NCBI RefSeq assembly: GCF_013403925.1
Contig: NZ_JABFDJ010000002.1
Location: 62,001-126,000 of the forward strand
From: Winogradskyella wichelsiae
GTDB taxonomy: Bacteria > Bacteroidota > Bacteroidia > Flavobacteriales > Flavobacteriaceae
DNA length: 64,000 nt
Direction: 5' to 3'
Both the position numbers and the translations under genes were made by a program. The notes beneath the pieces are model-generated. The model worked only from the letters and a program-made list of their open reading frames with translations, did no database searches and was not told the DNA's origin. Shown one piece after another: positions 52,967 through 62,882 of the stretch. Position 1 is the stretch's first letter, and every line of letters starts with the position of its first letter.

Positions 52967-55696
52967 TTATAGTGTATACGTCAATCTAAAGGTTATAAAC
53001 CTTGGTAAAATAAAAGTTTCTGAACTGTATACCGAAATATCATTAGAACCATTGCTAACTTCAGAATCTATATTTAATAAGTTAGTGGCCTGCAATTGGT
53101 ATTCCCATTTAGCGTCTAAATCTTTTCTATAAGCCAAGCTAGCATTCCATGTTTGATAAGATTGAGTATCTCCAACATTACTACTTTGACTTGTATAAGA
53201 ATAATCTGTTCTAAACGTTAATGCTTTCCATATATAAGCATCAAACTCTACTGAAGGTGTATTTGTAACAAATTGAGTATCGTTATCACTACCTTGTTTT
53301 GTATCGGAAATACTAAATTGATATTTTAAGCTAACATTTGGTGCTTCTCTAAAATTAGTACTTAATTCAGGTGTATAACTTTGAGAAAAAGTTTCATTTA
53401 TAGATCTCACGTCTTCAATAAATTGATTACTCTTACTATAGTTATAGCTCGCTCGTAAGCTTGCTTTCAACTTACCATAAGTACGTTGTATACGTCCAAT
53501 AGCTGTAACACTCTCATCTGCAAAATTTGAATTAAAAAATGTATTAGTTCTAATTACATTATCGAAATTAGTAAGAGACCGTACTTGATCAATATTTTTA
53601 TTATAATTAAGTATTGCAAAAACATTAGTATAGTTGAATAAGTTAAAACTAAAGTAACGTAGGCTTAAGTTATGTGATAATGCATTTTGTAGTTGCGACT
53701 CACCATACTGAATACTATTGTAGTCATTTAAAACTAAACCTTGAGCTAAACTTGTAACATCTGTAAATGAGTTTTGCATGTTGTAGCGAAAGGTTAAACT
53801 TTCACTCTTTTTAAATTGAATTTGAGTTTCAAAATCTGGTAAAATTTTAAAGAAATTATCCTCGTATGTTTCACCAAATTGAGTGTTTTTATTTCCGTAT
53901 GCATGAACAGAGAATCCCGGTGTAATTGTAAATTTTCCGGTTTTTAATCTATAGTGTAATCCAAGGTAAACATCACTAAAATTATATTCTATATCATTCT
54001 CATTGCTTAACACGTTACCATCTTCATCGGTTAAGCTAGCAACAGGATCGTAAAACGAACCATCATCAAGAAATTGAAAGATGTTAGAATTAAACTTCTG
54101 ATTACTTAAAATAGTACCTAAAGTAAGATTAATGTTACTTTTTGAATTCAAGATATTGTAATAATCTAATTTAGCATCTAATTGATTAGATTTCACTCTA
54201 CGTTCTTGATTTAAATTATAATTATCTTGAGCTGTATTTAGTCCCAATACATTTGCAGTGCTTTCAAAAGTATCTTCATCCTTTAAACCTGTTACATTAT
54301 AAAAAGGATCTTCGTCTTTGAGTAAATGTTGTGCTTCAAAGGCAAAAATATTTTTCTCATTTAATGTGTAATAATAATTCACATTTTGATTAATACTAAA
54401 AGGTTTAGCTTCATCTAGCTGATTTGTATTACCAACAACAGAAGAAAATTCATTTTGCATTTCAGAATCACTAGAGATTCTACCTAAGATATCATAATTT
54501 AACTGATTGTTTGCGTTTGGCTTATAGCTTGCACTTAATTTAGCTAAACCTTGGTTGGTAGCTTCTCTACCTGTTTGTGATGTTTCTTCATCAGGAATTC
54601 CTAATTCTGGGTTTGTATAACGCACAAAACTTTCTTGTTTTGTATTTAATCGGTTAGAATTATAGATTAAAAAACCACTTAAATCCAAAGCTTCATTTGG
54701 TGCATAACTAAAATTAACGGCTGCTAATTTTGACTCTATAGATTGTGAATCACCAACATTTGTTAAACCACGTAGTCCATTATCACCAAGGTTAATACTT
54801 GTTCCGCTATTAGAACTCGGACTTCTAAAACCACCGCCAAAATTTCTGATATCACGCCCCGTTAAAGCGACTTCCCCCGTATTATTTAAATCTCCAATAA
54901 CATTAATACTGTATTTAGGGCTATAATAAAATAGTTTTGGTTGTACTAAATATAACTCGTCATTTGGTGAAGGAGCAACACCACCACCCGCAGTAATATC
55001 TCCAAACCAAAAATTTTCTTTACCTTCTTTAAGTTTAATGTTTATGGCTACGTTATCCTGATTGTTTTGAACACCGCTTAATTGACCGACCTCAGCATAA
55101 TTACGTAAAACCTGTATTTTATCTACCGCGTTTGAAGGTATATTCTTAGTCGCTAATTTTGAATCTCCATCAAAGAAATCTTTTCCATTAACCATAAGCT
55201 TCGTCACTTCTTTTCCTTCTACTTCTATCTTTCCATCTGCTGTTATTTCAACTCCTGGTAATTTTTTAAGAACGTCTTCAAGCTTTCGCTCAGTACCATT
55301 CTTAAAGGAATCTGCATTATATATTAAGGTATCACCTTTTACGGTTACAGGCATTTCATAAGTTAGCTCAACAGCATCAAGCATGTTGTCTGAAAACATA
55401 TTAAAATCTTTAGTAATATTCACTTCTTTAGTTTCTACAACATCATCGACAGACTTTAAACCAATATAACTCACTTGAATACTATAATTCCCGTTTTTCC
55501 CTAATGAAATAACATATTTTCCATTAGCATCAGTAATAGCGTAAGATTCTAAGGCATTAGATTCTTTATTAATAGCTATCACATTAGCAAGTTCTAAGGG
55601 TTCTCCAATGCTATCTCTTACGATACCTTGCATTTTAATTTGAGCATAAGAACTCATAACTACTAAAGTAAATAGCAGTGTTAAAATATTTTTCAT
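52967..55696 (-). CDS. TonB-dependent-receptor-like outer-membrane beta-barrel protein
   Basis: A 909-residue outer-membrane protein: signal peptide (MKNILTLLFTLVVMSSYAQ), a CarboxypepD_reg-like sandwich (about 20-100, MQGIVRDSIGEPLELANVIA), a plug-like region (about 115-220; EDVLKKLPGVEITADGKIEVEG, LMVNGKDFFDGD), then a long barrel ending in LPRFITFRLTYTL. This is the OMP_b-brl_3 type often found beside GLPGLI genes. The substrate is unknown. It is the last gene of the GLPGLI operon. Confidence 0.85.
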   Translation of the reverse strand: MKNILTLLFTLVVMSSYAQIKMQGIVRDSIGEPLELANVIAINKESNALESYAITDANGKYVISLGKNGNYSIQVSYIGLKSVDDVVETKEVNITKDFNMFSDNMLDAVELTYEMPVTVKGDTLIYNADSFKNGTERKLEDVLKKLPGVEITADGKIEVEGKEVTKLMVNGKDFFDGDSKLATKNIPSNAVDKIQVLRNYAEVGQLSGVQNNQDNVAINIKLKEGKENFWFGDITAGGGVAPSPNDELYLVQPKLFYYSPKYSINVIGDLNNTGEVALTGRDIRNFGGGFRSPSSNSGTSINLGDNGLRGLTNVGDSQSIESKLAAVNFSYAPNEALDLSGFLIYNSNRLNTKQESFVRYTNPELGIPDEETSQTGREATNQGLAKLSASYKPNANNQLNYDILGRISSDSEMQNEFSSVVGNTNQLDEAKPFSINQNVNYYYTLNEKNIFAFEAQHLLKDEDPFYNVTGLKDEDTFESTANVLGLNTAQDNYNLNQERRVKSNQLDAKLDYYNILNSKSNINLTLGTILSNQKFNSNIFQFLDDGSFYDPVASLTDEDGNVLSNENDIEYNFSDVYLGLHYRLKTGKFTITPGFSVHAYGNKNTQFGETYEDNFFKILPDFETQIQFKKSESLTFRYNMQNSFTDVTSLAQGLVLNDYNSIQYGESQLQNALSHNLSLRYFSFNLFNYTNVFAILNYNKNIDQVRSLTNFDNVIRTNTFFNSNFADESVTAIGRIQRTYGKLKASLRASYNYSKSNQFIEDVRSINETFSQSYTPELSTNFREAPNVSLKYQFSISDTKQGSDNDTQFVTNTPSVEFDAYIWKALTFRTDYSYTSQSSNVGDTQSYQTWNASLAYRKDLDAKWEYQLQATNLLNIDSEVSNGSNDISVYSSETFILPRFITFRLTYTL

Positions 55697-55773
55697 ATAA
55701 AATAATTTCTTTGGTTGGTAATTTAGAGCGTAGCATAAATTATACGCGCTATTAGAGTATTCTATTTTTGTTG

Positions 55774-56646
55774 TTAATTTCTACCGCGTCCGCCGCCTCT
55801 ACCATTACGACCGCCATATATTTCGCGCATCTCTTCCATCTTTTTAGTAGTGATTTCTGTATATTCCGCTTGTGTCACTTCTTCACCTTTTTTAGGCTTC
55901 TCGATAGTTTCTTTTTCTGTCGGGTTTAATACAATTTTAGTACAAAGAATTGTAGTGCGGTCTGCATTAATTTCCAAAATTAAACCTGGCAAACCCCAAT
56001 AATCGTCTGGACCTTGGTTTACCGGTATTTGTGGAGAATACCATGCAACAACCTCTATTGTTTTAGGTGCTACCAGTATTTCTGAACCGCTAGAATCTTT
56101 CTTTTTTTCCGTCTCATTTCTTCCTCCCCCTCTTGGTCCTCTAAAACTCTGTAAGTCAATACCAGTTGGTACTACCGTTGCTGTTGCTTTAAAACAAGTA
56201 TACTGACCAATTTTTTTGGTTTCAGTACCCATTACCCATTTTAAATCTTTTAAATCATCTTTAATTAAAAACTGTTTTCCAAAAAACTCTTGATCTTGAA
56301 TAACTTCTTTGGTTTGAACGTTTTTATATTTAGGACCCCCTGTTAAACTCGCACCAAAACCTCTTCTTCCGCCTCCAGATCCAGGAGCTTCTAATTTTTC
56401 TTCTTCTTTATAAATAGATTCTGACTTAGAAAAAGTTAAAGTATATTCTTTTTCTAAAAAGCTCTTCATACGTTCTTGAATTTGCTTTTTACGTTCAGCA
56501 CTCACATCTTGTCCTCCAAACTGATCCATATCCATAGTCGTTTTAGACATGTAATAGGCTTTTCCTTGAAAATCTTGAGCAAACAAACTAGAACTGGAAA
56601 TAATCATAGTTAACAATAGTGCAATTTTAAGCGGTAATCTCTTCAT
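55774..56646 (-). CDS. GLPGLI-family secreted protein (second copy)
   Basis: A 290-residue secreted protein (MKRLPLKIALLLTMIISSSSLFA). It carries the family hallmark GLPGLILEI at about 215-223, in the context WYSPQIPVNQGPDDYWGLPGL, followed by KIVLNPTEKETIEKPKKGEEV. It ends in an unusual Gly/Arg-rich tail (GGRNGRGGGRGRN) and has another Gly/Arg patch in the middle. It is about 290 residues and clearly homologous to the upstream copy. The role of the family is unknown. Confidence 0.85.
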   Translation of the reverse strand: MKRLPLKIALLLTMIISSSSLFAQDFQGKAYYMSKTTMDMDQFGGQDVSAERKKQIQERMKSFLEKEYTLTFSKSESIYKEEEKLEAPGSGGGRRGFGASLTGGPKYKNVQTKEVIQDQEFFGKQFLIKDDLKDLKWVMGTETKKIGQYTCFKATATVVPTGIDLQSFRGPRGGGRNETEKKKDSSGSEILVAPKTIEVVAWYSPQIPVNQGPDDYWGLPGLILEINADRTTILCTKIVLNPTEKETIEKPKKGEEVTQAEYTEITTKKMEEMREIYGGRNGRGGGRGRN

Positions 56647-56757
56647 CTTTAACAGTATAATTAAAATCGATAATAAATTTCATTAATCTTTATAAAGATA
56701 AGACTCCGCAAACTTAGAAAAGTTAAATCCACGATTGTTAAACTTGTGTTAAGAAAA

Positions 56758-57615
56758 TTAACCACCTATTGATATATGAATTGCTCCATCTTTCGATCCT
56801 CTGCTTGGTGCATAACGCTCCATCATTTCTTTAGTTTTCTTCTCCATGATATCATTGTACTCTTTTTGATTAACTTCTTTACCTTTCGTTGGTTCTTCAA
56901 TCTCTACTTTTTCTTTTGGATTGATAACAATTTGACTACAGATAATCGTTAATTTCCCATCATGCACTTCTAAAATTAGTCCTGGCAATCCTTGATATTT
57001 TGCTGGACCATTACTCACTGGAATTTGAGGGGTGTACCAAGCTGTAATAGTACGATCTTCCATTTCAGGTTTCTTTTCTTCATCATATTCATCATCTTCA
57101 TTATCTATTGTTGAATTACTATTAAAGTTTAAATTTACTTTAGGAACTTGTTTTGTAAAGGTGGCTTTAAAACACATGTACTCACCAATATGTTTAGTAT
57201 CGGATTCTAATTGCCATTCAATTGGAGATATAGAATCTTTGATTAAGAAATTTTTCCCCATAGTTTCTTTTTGATCAACATAAGTTTTATTCTTGACGTT
57301 TTTATAAAACACATCAGACCCACTACTACCAAAAGACATCTGAAAACCGCCTCCTACTTGTGGTTTATCTAACTCCGCTTCTTGCTGGTATAAAGATGAA
57401 GATTTATCGAAAGTTAATGTATAGGTCTTTTGGAATTGCTTCTTCATCATTTCCATCATTTGCTTCTGCATAGCATCATTCATTTTGGTGCTATCCATCT
57501 TAATATCAATTTTTCGTTGGGTTTTGTATGTTGCTACACCTTGAAAATCTTGAGCGTTAACAGATGAAACGACCCCTATCAATATAAAAATTAGGATTCT
57601 AGTAATTGTTGTCAT
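56758..57615 (-). CDS. GLPGLI-family secreted protein (first copy)
   Basis: A 285-residue secreted protein with a signal peptide (MTTITRILIFILIGVVSSVNA). GLPGLILEV appears in the context WYTPQIPVSNGPAKYQGLPG, followed by VVINPKEK-like QIVINPKEKVEIEEPTKGKEV. The central region has an acidic insert (DNEDDEYDEEKKPEMED). Its ATG overlaps the stop of the small upstream gene by one base (TAATG). Repeated GTTAA boxes lie in the 111-bp gap to the second copy. Confidence 0.85.
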   Translation of the reverse strand: MTTITRILIFILIGVVSSVNAQDFQGVATYKTQRKIDIKMDSTKMNDAMQKQMMEMMKKQFQKTYTLTFDKSSSLYQQEAELDKPQVGGGFQMSFGSSGSDVFYKNVKNKTYVDQKETMGKNFLIKDSISPIEWQLESDTKHIGEYMCFKATFTKQVPKVNLNFNSNSTIDNEDDEYDEEKKPEMEDRTITAWYTPQIPVSNGPAKYQGLPGLILEVHDGKLTIICSQIVINPKEKVEIEEPTKGKEVNQKEYNDIMEKKTKEMMERYAPSRGSKDGAIHISIGG

Positions 57616-58007
57616 TATTTTCTGTTTTTTAAATTATAAAATTTCAATACTGTAGCTTTCATTTTTTCAATATTCTTTAGAAATTTTGATTTTTCATTTG
57701 CACTTCCTACAACAGTATAAGTCATGCTACCTTTTAAATTATCCTTATCCTCTGAAAAGCTACAGTTTAAGGTAAAACTTAATTCTTCATTGCCATCCAT
57801 CATTTTAAATAACTCATCTAAATCTTCCGATTTAAAAGTAGATTCTAATTCTTCAAAGGAATCAATTGTAACCTCAATACTAATCGCATCAATTTTTACT
57901 GATTTGTCTTCAACTTTAGACTGACTATATCCAACAACCGAAATTAATAAGACTAAACACGTGAATACTTTTTTTAGACTAAAACAGTCACGAATCTTTG
58001 ATTTCAT
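57615..58007 (-). CDS. Small secreted hypothetical protein heading the GLPGLI operon
   Basis: A 130-residue protein of no known family. A positively charged start (MKSKIRDCFSLKKVF) leads into a hydrophobic signal (TCLVLLISVVGYSQ). The mature part alternates acidic strands (SIEVTIDSFEELESTFKSED, LSFTLNCSFSEDKDNLKG) and looks like a small beta-rich periplasmic protein. It is the first gene of the operon read away from the histidine kinase, so it may be part of the sensing system or the main regulated output. Confidence 0.6.
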   Translation of the reverse strand: MKSKIRDCFSLKKVFTCLVLLISVVGYSQSKVEDKSVKIDAISIEVTIDSFEELESTFKSEDLDELFKMMDGNEELSFTLNCSFSEDKDNLKGSMTYTVVGSANEKSKFLKNIEKMKATVLKFYNLKNRK

Positions 58008-58066
58008 TTTAATATGGTTTTATAATTAATACCCTACAAATATCTCAACACCAATTCTATTTTTAG

Positions 58067-58092
58067 GTTAACTAGTGTTAACGTGTGTTAAC
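58067..58092. promoter_or_regulatory. Triple GTTAAC repeat at 10-bp spacing (candidate response-regulator operator)
   Basis: GTTAAC occurs at 58067-58072, 58077-58082 and 58087-58092, each exactly one helical turn apart, within the 125-bp gap between the GLPGLI operon and the histidine kinase. OmpR-type regulators bind head-to-tail repeats with about this period. Each box is itself palindromic, so orientation cannot be read from it alone. Related GTTAAA/GTTAAG boxes lie at about 56721-56752. Confidence 0.6.
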
Positions 58093-58132
58093 CAATAACT
58101 TTTACTAAATAATAACTTTATACATTTGAAAT

Positions 58133-59671
58133 ATGAATAATAAAAGATACAGGTGGATTTTATATACCATTGTTGTCGTAATTGTTGCCACGATTAGCAT
58201 ACAAGTCTATTGGAACTACAAAAATTACCAAACCAATAAACAGCAATTAATAAACGATGTACAAGTCAGCTTAGATAAAGCAGTTGATGATTATTATGCA
58301 GCTTTAGCAGAGCGTACCACTATTGGTTTTATTCTTGAAGGCGACCAACAAAAAAATGCTTTCGAAGAAGGTAGTGAGCTGGAAAAATTTTTTAAAACCA
58401 TTGATGAATCTAATAAAGAGTTTACAAACCTTGATTCTATGGATACAAATAGTATTGAAGGTATAACGGTCTTTAGAGGATTTAAGGCAGATTCAATGTC
58501 AGAGGCTCATGATAAAACACATAATCCTTTATCAGGAGAGCAATTTAAATTAAAAATAGATAGTCTAAAAAATAACCATAAAGATGTCAATTTAAAAAAT
58601 GCCGAATTTCTCACCTCTAAAGTGATGATTTCGATAAAAAATGACACACTCGATGTTAAGGTTGTTGAAGAATTAATAGCTAAAGAATTAGAACGCAAAA
58701 GCATTAATGTCGACTTTTATTTAGATTATAAAGACATTGAACGTGATGTTAACTATTTTAAGGTAAACGGATCCTTACCAGAATTGGATCCTAACCATAT
58801 GTCTGATAATTATTTGCAAACAGACACAAAATCTAGATTCCTTCCAAAAGGTACTTTTTTAACCATTCTATTTACTAACACCACTAAAACTATTTTATAT
58901 CGCATTCTTGGAGGCATCCTAATTTCAACGTTATTAGTTTTGGCCGTAATTAGTAGTTTATTCTACCTCCTAAAAATCATAAAACAACAAAAGCAATTAG
59001 CCGAAGTAAAAAATGACCTCATCAGTAATATTACACATGAGTTTAAAACGCCTATCGCTACCATTAGCGCAGCATTAGAAAGCATTAGTAATTTTAATGC
59101 TATCGATGATAAAGAAAAAACCAAAAAGTATCTCAATATGTCTTCCACTCAATTAGGTAAATTAAATACTATGGTCGAGAAACTACTTGAAACCGCAACT
59201 TTAGACAGCAACAATTTAGAGTTGAATAAAGAAAATTTTGATGTTACCAGTTTAGTTGACACTTTAATTAATAAGTATACCATTCAATTTCCTGATAAAA
59301 CATTCAAGAGTGATATTCAGCTTGAAAGTTTAGTTGTTAATGCAGATATCTTTCATATTGAAAATGCCTTAAATAACATTTTAGATAATGCCGTAAAATA
59401 TGGAGGCGAAATAATTACCGTTGAATTAAATACAAAGAAAAACAGTTTACATATTTTAATTTCAGATAACAAAAACAGTCTCAGTAACGAAAACAAACAT
59501 CAAATTTTTGATAAATTCTATCGTGTCCCAAAAGGTAACACGCATGATGTAAAAGGTTTTGGTATTGGCTTATATTACACAAAATCTATTATTGAAAAGC
59601 ACAACGGTTTAATAGCTTTAGTTTTGAATAAAAATTTAACCACATTTAAAATTACACTTCCAAATGGCTAA
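58133..59671 (+). CDS. Sensor histidine kinase
   Basis: A 512-residue membrane kinase. One helix at about 9-27 and another at about 258-282 enclose a ~230-residue periplasmic sensor domain of no recognised type. The HisKA motif is ISNITHEFKTPIATISAALE, with the phospho-His in THEFKTP. The ATPase domain has the N-box NALNNILDNAVKYGG and the G-box GFGIGLYYTKSII. It overlaps the response regulator gene by 8 bp. The divergent GLPGLI/barrel operon is the probable target. Confidence 0.93.
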   Translation: MNNKRYRWILYTIVVVIVATISIQVYWNYKNYQTNKQQLINDVQVSLDKAVDDYYAALAERTTIGFILEGDQQKNAFEEGSELEKFFKTIDESNKEFTNLDSMDTNSIEGITVFRGFKADSMSEAHDKTHNPLSGEQFKLKIDSLKNNHKDVNLKNAEFLTSKVMISIKNDTLDVKVVEELIAKELERKSINVDFYLDYKDIERDVNYFKVNGSLPELDPNHMSDNYLQTDTKSRFLPKGTFLTILFTNTTKTILYRILGGILISTLLVLAVISSLFYLLKIIKQQKQLAEVKNDLISNITHEFKTPIATISAALESISNFNAIDDKEKTKKYLNMSSTQLGKLNTMVEKLLETATLDSNNLELNKENFDVTSLVDTLINKYTIQFPDKTFKSDIQLESLVVNADIFHIENALNNILDNAVKYGGEIITVELNTKKNSLHILISDNKNSLSNENKHQIFDKFYRVPKGNTHDVKGFGIGLYYTKSIIEKHNGLIALVLNKNLTTFKITLPNG

Positions 59672-60347
59672 TAAAATTAAATTACTATTAGCTGAAGACG
59701 AAGCAGCTTTAGGACTCATCATAAAAGAAAGTCTTGAAACTCGTAATTTTGAAGTTATACTCTGTGAAAATGGAGAAATCGCCTACAATAAATACTTAGC
59801 GGAATCACCCGAGATTTTGGTTTTAGATGTAATGATGCCTAAAAAAGATGGTTTTACATTAGCCAAAGACATTAGAGCTATAGATGATGCTATTCCTATT
59901 ATATTTTTAACAGCAAAATCGCAAACAGCAGATGTAGTTGAAGGATTTTCTATTGGAGGAAACGATTATTTAAAAAAGCCTTTTAGCATGGAAGAACTTA
60001 TTGTAAGAGTTCATAATTTAATTGGCAGAACAAAAATTCAAAAAAGTCCAGAAATTATAATTCTTGGTGCATTTACTTTCGCCTTCCATAAACAGCAATT
60101 AAAATTTAAAAACGAAGAATCTATTAAACTGACGCACAGAGAGGCTCATTTGTTATTTCATTTAATAAAAAATAAAAATCAAGTTTTAGATCGTTCACTA
60201 ATTTTGAATAAACTTTGGGCAACAGACGATTTTTTCTCTGCAAGAAGTATGGATGTTTTTATCAGTAAACTCCGCAAGAAATTGAGTAAAGATGAAAGTA
60301 TTCAGATAATTAATGTACGTGGATTTGGATATAAGTTAACAGATTAG
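59664..60347 (+). CDS. OmpR-family response regulator
   Basis: A 227-residue regulator. The receiver (about 1-120) has the acidic pair in LLAEDEAALG and the phospho-Asp in LVLDVMMPKKDG, with the Lys in NDYLKKPF. The winged-helix domain (about 130-227) contains LTHREAHLLFHLIKNKN and RSMDVFISKLRKKL, ending in INVRGFGYKL. It is the expected partner of the overlapping kinase and the likely binder of the GTTAAC repeats. Confidence 0.94.
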   Translation: MANKIKLLLAEDEAALGLIIKESLETRNFEVILCENGEIAYNKYLAESPEILVLDVMMPKKDGFTLAKDIRAIDDAIPIIFLTAKSQTADVVEGFSIGGNDYLKKPFSMEELIVRVHNLIGRTKIQKSPEIIILGAFTFAFHKQQLKFKNEESIKLTHREAHLLFHLIKNKNQVLDRSLILNKLWATDDFFSARSMDVFISKLRKKLSKDESIQIINVRGFGYKLTD

Positions 60348-60409
60348 AATTTAACACATCTAAAATGCTACAATTTTCGTATTTTTCATAACTTACTGAC
60401 CAAAGAACT

Positions 60410-61204
60410 ATGAACAAGCTATTTTATATATTCGTTTTATTTAGCTTTTTCAGCTTTTCGCAACAGGAAATTAAAAAACAAATCTCTGCAATTTTAAAAG
60501 ATTCTACAAAAATTGAAGCTAAATCTATTTTTGGAATTGATAATTTCAAAACACTTTATTACACAACAGATAACAACTCATTTCATAAAAAAACCAAGGA
60601 TACTATAATTACTTACGCCAATTTTCAATTAGGTGAAATTACTTCTGCTGATACTTTTAACCCTTTAAAAATAAATCTTTTTTATAAAGATTTTAATACC
60701 GTTGTTATTTTAGATAATCGATTAGCTGAAATTTCAAAAATTGACTTTAATACCATTCAACCTTATAAAAACATTTCTTTTATTTCTTCTGCTTACAACA
60801 GTTCAATTTGGATTTTCAATCAAGATTATCAATATTTAGAATTGTATGATTTTAAAGCTAACAAGTTAAAGATAAAAACAATGCCTGTACAATCTAATGT
60901 ACTAGACCTAAAAAGCGATTACAATTATTGTTACTTACTCACCGAAAAATATCTCTATGTATACAATTATTTTGGTAGTTTAATTAAAAAATTAATCAAC
61001 GAAGGTTATACAAGTCTAGCTTTTAGTGAAGCCCACTTATTTTTAAAATCTAATAACAAACTGTACTTCTTAGAAAAAAACGAATCTACCATACACCCTT
61101 TAAAGCATCCTAATTTGTTAATAAAACAGTTTTTGGTAACGAATGAAACCTTGTATATTTACCACGAAAATTCACTACGTCATTACCAATTAAAAATAGA
61201 ATAG
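60410..61204 (+). CDS. Secreted hypothetical protein, beta-propeller-like
   Basis: No named family. A 264-residue product with a signal peptide (MNKLFYIFVLFSFFSFSQ) and repeated ~40-residue strand units (FNTVVILDNRLAEISKID, NSSIWIFNQDYQYLELYD, YCYLLTEKYLYVYNYFGSL) like blades of a small beta-propeller. It ends 3 bp before the deoxynucleoside kinase, so both are probably co-transcribed, though no functional link is evident. Confidence 0.65.
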   Translation: MNKLFYIFVLFSFFSFSQQEIKKQISAILKDSTKIEAKSIFGIDNFKTLYYTTDNNSFHKKTKDTIITYANFQLGEITSADTFNPLKINLFYKDFNTVVILDNRLAEISKIDFNTIQPYKNISFISSAYNSSIWIFNQDYQYLELYDFKANKLKIKTMPVQSNVLDLKSDYNYCYLLTEKYLYVYNYFGSLIKKLINEGYTSLAFSEAHLFLKSNNKLYFLEKNESTIHPLKHPNLLIKQFLVTNETLYIYHENSLRHYQLKIE

Positions 61205-61207
61205 ATT

Positions 61208-61822
61208 ATGCATGTTGCTATTGCAGGAAATATAGGAGCCGGAAAAACAACGCTCACAAAATTACTCGCTAAACATTTTAAATGGGAAGCACAGTTGGAA
61301 GACGTGGTTGATAATCCATATTTAGATGATTTTTACAATCAGATGGAGCGCTGGAGTTTTAATCTACAAGTGTATTTCTTAAATAGTAGGTTTCGTCAAG
61401 TGAATCAGATTCACGATAGCGGAAAAGAAATTATCCAAGATAGAACCATCTATGAAGATGCACATATTTTTGCTCCCAACTTACACGCCATGGGTTTAAT
61501 GACAAATCGTGATTTTGAGAATTACTCTTCTCTTTTTCAATTAATGGAGTCTTACGTTAAAGGACCAGATTTACTTATTTATTTACGCAGTTCCATTCCT
61601 AATTTGGTAAATCAGATACATAAACGTGGACGCGATTATGAAAACACTATTAGTATTGATTATTTAAGTCGATTAAACGAGCGTTACGAAGCATGGATCT
61701 CTACATACGATAAAGGGAACTTACTAATTATCGATGTAGACAATCTAGATTTTGTTGATAATCCTGAAGACTTAGGTAACATTATTAATAGAATTGATGC
61801 AGAAATCAATGGTTTATTTTAA
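61208..61822 (+). CDS. Deoxynucleoside kinase
   Basis: A 204-residue kinase of the dNK/dCK/dGK family that phosphorylates salvaged deoxynucleosides. The P-loop GNIGAGKTT is at 7-15, the catalytic stretch is QDRTIYEDAHIFA, and the LID is RGRDYENTIS. Base specificity cannot be told. Together with the NupC-like transporter and thyA it marks nucleoside salvage in this region of the chromosome. Confidence 0.92.
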   Translation: MHVAIAGNIGAGKTTLTKLLAKHFKWEAQLEDVVDNPYLDDFYNQMERWSFNLQVYFLNSRFRQVNQIHDSGKEIIQDRTIYEDAHIFAPNLHAMGLMTNRDFENYSSLFQLMESYVKGPDLLIYLRSSIPNLVNQIHKRGRDYENTISIDYLSRLNERYEAWISTYDKGNLLIIDVDNLDFVDNPEDLGNIINRIDAEINGLF

Positions 61823-61849
61823 TTGAGCATCCTTAGTTAGAGATCTTAC

Positions 61850-61902
61850 AACATGGTTTTAACTTTTAATAATAGCATTAAGAGATAAAACCATGTTTTT
61901 TA
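61850..61902 (+). terminator. Hairpin terminator after the deoxynucleoside kinase
   Basis: AACATGGTTTTA (61850-61861) pairs with TAAAACCATGTT (61886-61897), followed by a T-run. The loop is long (24 nt), and the right arm lies inside the last codons of the convergent App1-like gene. Confidence 0.5.
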
Positions 61903-62882
61903 GCATGTTCAATAGCTTGCTCACTACTTTCTACCATTAAGACTTGCGTGGTTTTATAATTTTCTAAAAGTCCTTTAACACGGATCATTCTTTTTTTATG
62001 CTTAACACTGCGTAAGTAAATAGCTAGGATTCTATCCGGAAATTCTTCTGCAATCTCTATATAAATATCAGGATCGTGCTCACCGCTATCTCCTATTAAT
62101 ATAAAAGGCAAATCGGGATAGGTCTTTAAAAGGTTAAGAATTTCTTTTTGTTTTTGAGGTTTTTCATCTTGAGGTTTCCTTTTCAAAAAATTACTAAAAC
62201 TTCGTAATAAAATTGGCCCTTTCGGAAAATCATTCTGTCTTAAAAAGAGTTCTAAGTAACGGTATAAATTCCAAGGACTATGACTTACATAAAAAATAGG
62301 ATTCGCATTTTTTCCTGAAACTCCACGATGTAATTTATGGTAAAATTCAGCAGATCCCTCTAAAGGAATTCTATTTTTAGCATGCTTAAATATTGAGTTA
62401 TAAATGACGCGCCATTTTAAAATAGAGACAACTCCTGTATGCAATATAGTATCATCTATATCGCTAGCAACACCAAATTCTGCTTTAGTAGAAGGAATTA
62501 ATAATTCACCAGGGAACTTATTCTTATTCTGAATTGTTCTTTTAAGCGTAACATCGTTATAAGAAAGTTCAAAGGATAACCAACCTTCTTCGTTGGTTAA
62601 TTCACTTAAATTTTTTAAAGTTTCTTCAGCAATAAAATATCCATTTTCATCTGTAGTAACCTTTATAATTTTATTATTGGGCAACTTTAAATCTAAACTA
62701 ACATGCTTAATTTCATCGGTTTCAAAACGTTTCCAAGTATTCACTATAAGATGCCAAATATGTTGATTTTCTAAATCAATAGACTCATCTTCTAAAGCTC
62801 TACCTCGAGCATAAAAGTGAGAATTTGTTCCATAACTTTGAAACGCAATAATCTGTAAAGGGTCTTTTTTTAACCAGGCCAA
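61878..62882 (-). CDS. App1-like phosphatase (DUF2183) protein
   Basis: A 334-residue protein of the App1 family, named for yeast phosphatidate phosphatase. The DxDxT-type motif is ASDIDDTILHTG (about 140), with FYVSHSPWNLYRYLELFL and ILIGDSGEHDPDIYIEIAEEFP further on, as in haloacid-dehalogenase enzymes. A beta-rich N-terminal third precedes it. The bacterial substrate is unknown. The only good start is a TTG at 62882; there is no nearby in-frame ATG. Confidence 0.85.
   Translation of the reverse strand: MAWLKKDPLQIIAFQSYGTNSHFYARGRALEDESIDLENQHIWHLIVNTWKRFETDEIKHVSLDLKLPNNKIIKVTTDENGYFIAEETLKNLSELTNEEGWLSFELSYNDVTLKRTIQNKNKFPGELLIPSTKAEFGVASDIDDTILHTGVVSILKWRVIYNSIFKHAKNRIPLEGSAEFYHKLHRGVSGKNANPIFYVSHSPWNLYRYLELFLRQNDFPKGPILLRSFSNFLKRKPQDEKPQKQKEILNLLKTYPDLPFILIGDSGEHDPDIYIEIAEEFPDRILAIYLRSVKHKKRMIRVKGLLENYKTTQVLMVESSEQAIEHAKKHGFIS

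Noticed and set aside
58121..58128. TACATTTG as -7 promoter box of the histidine kinase gene
   Set aside because: A perfect consensus match, but transcription would begin at or after the ATG at 58133. A leaderless start is possible but unsupported.
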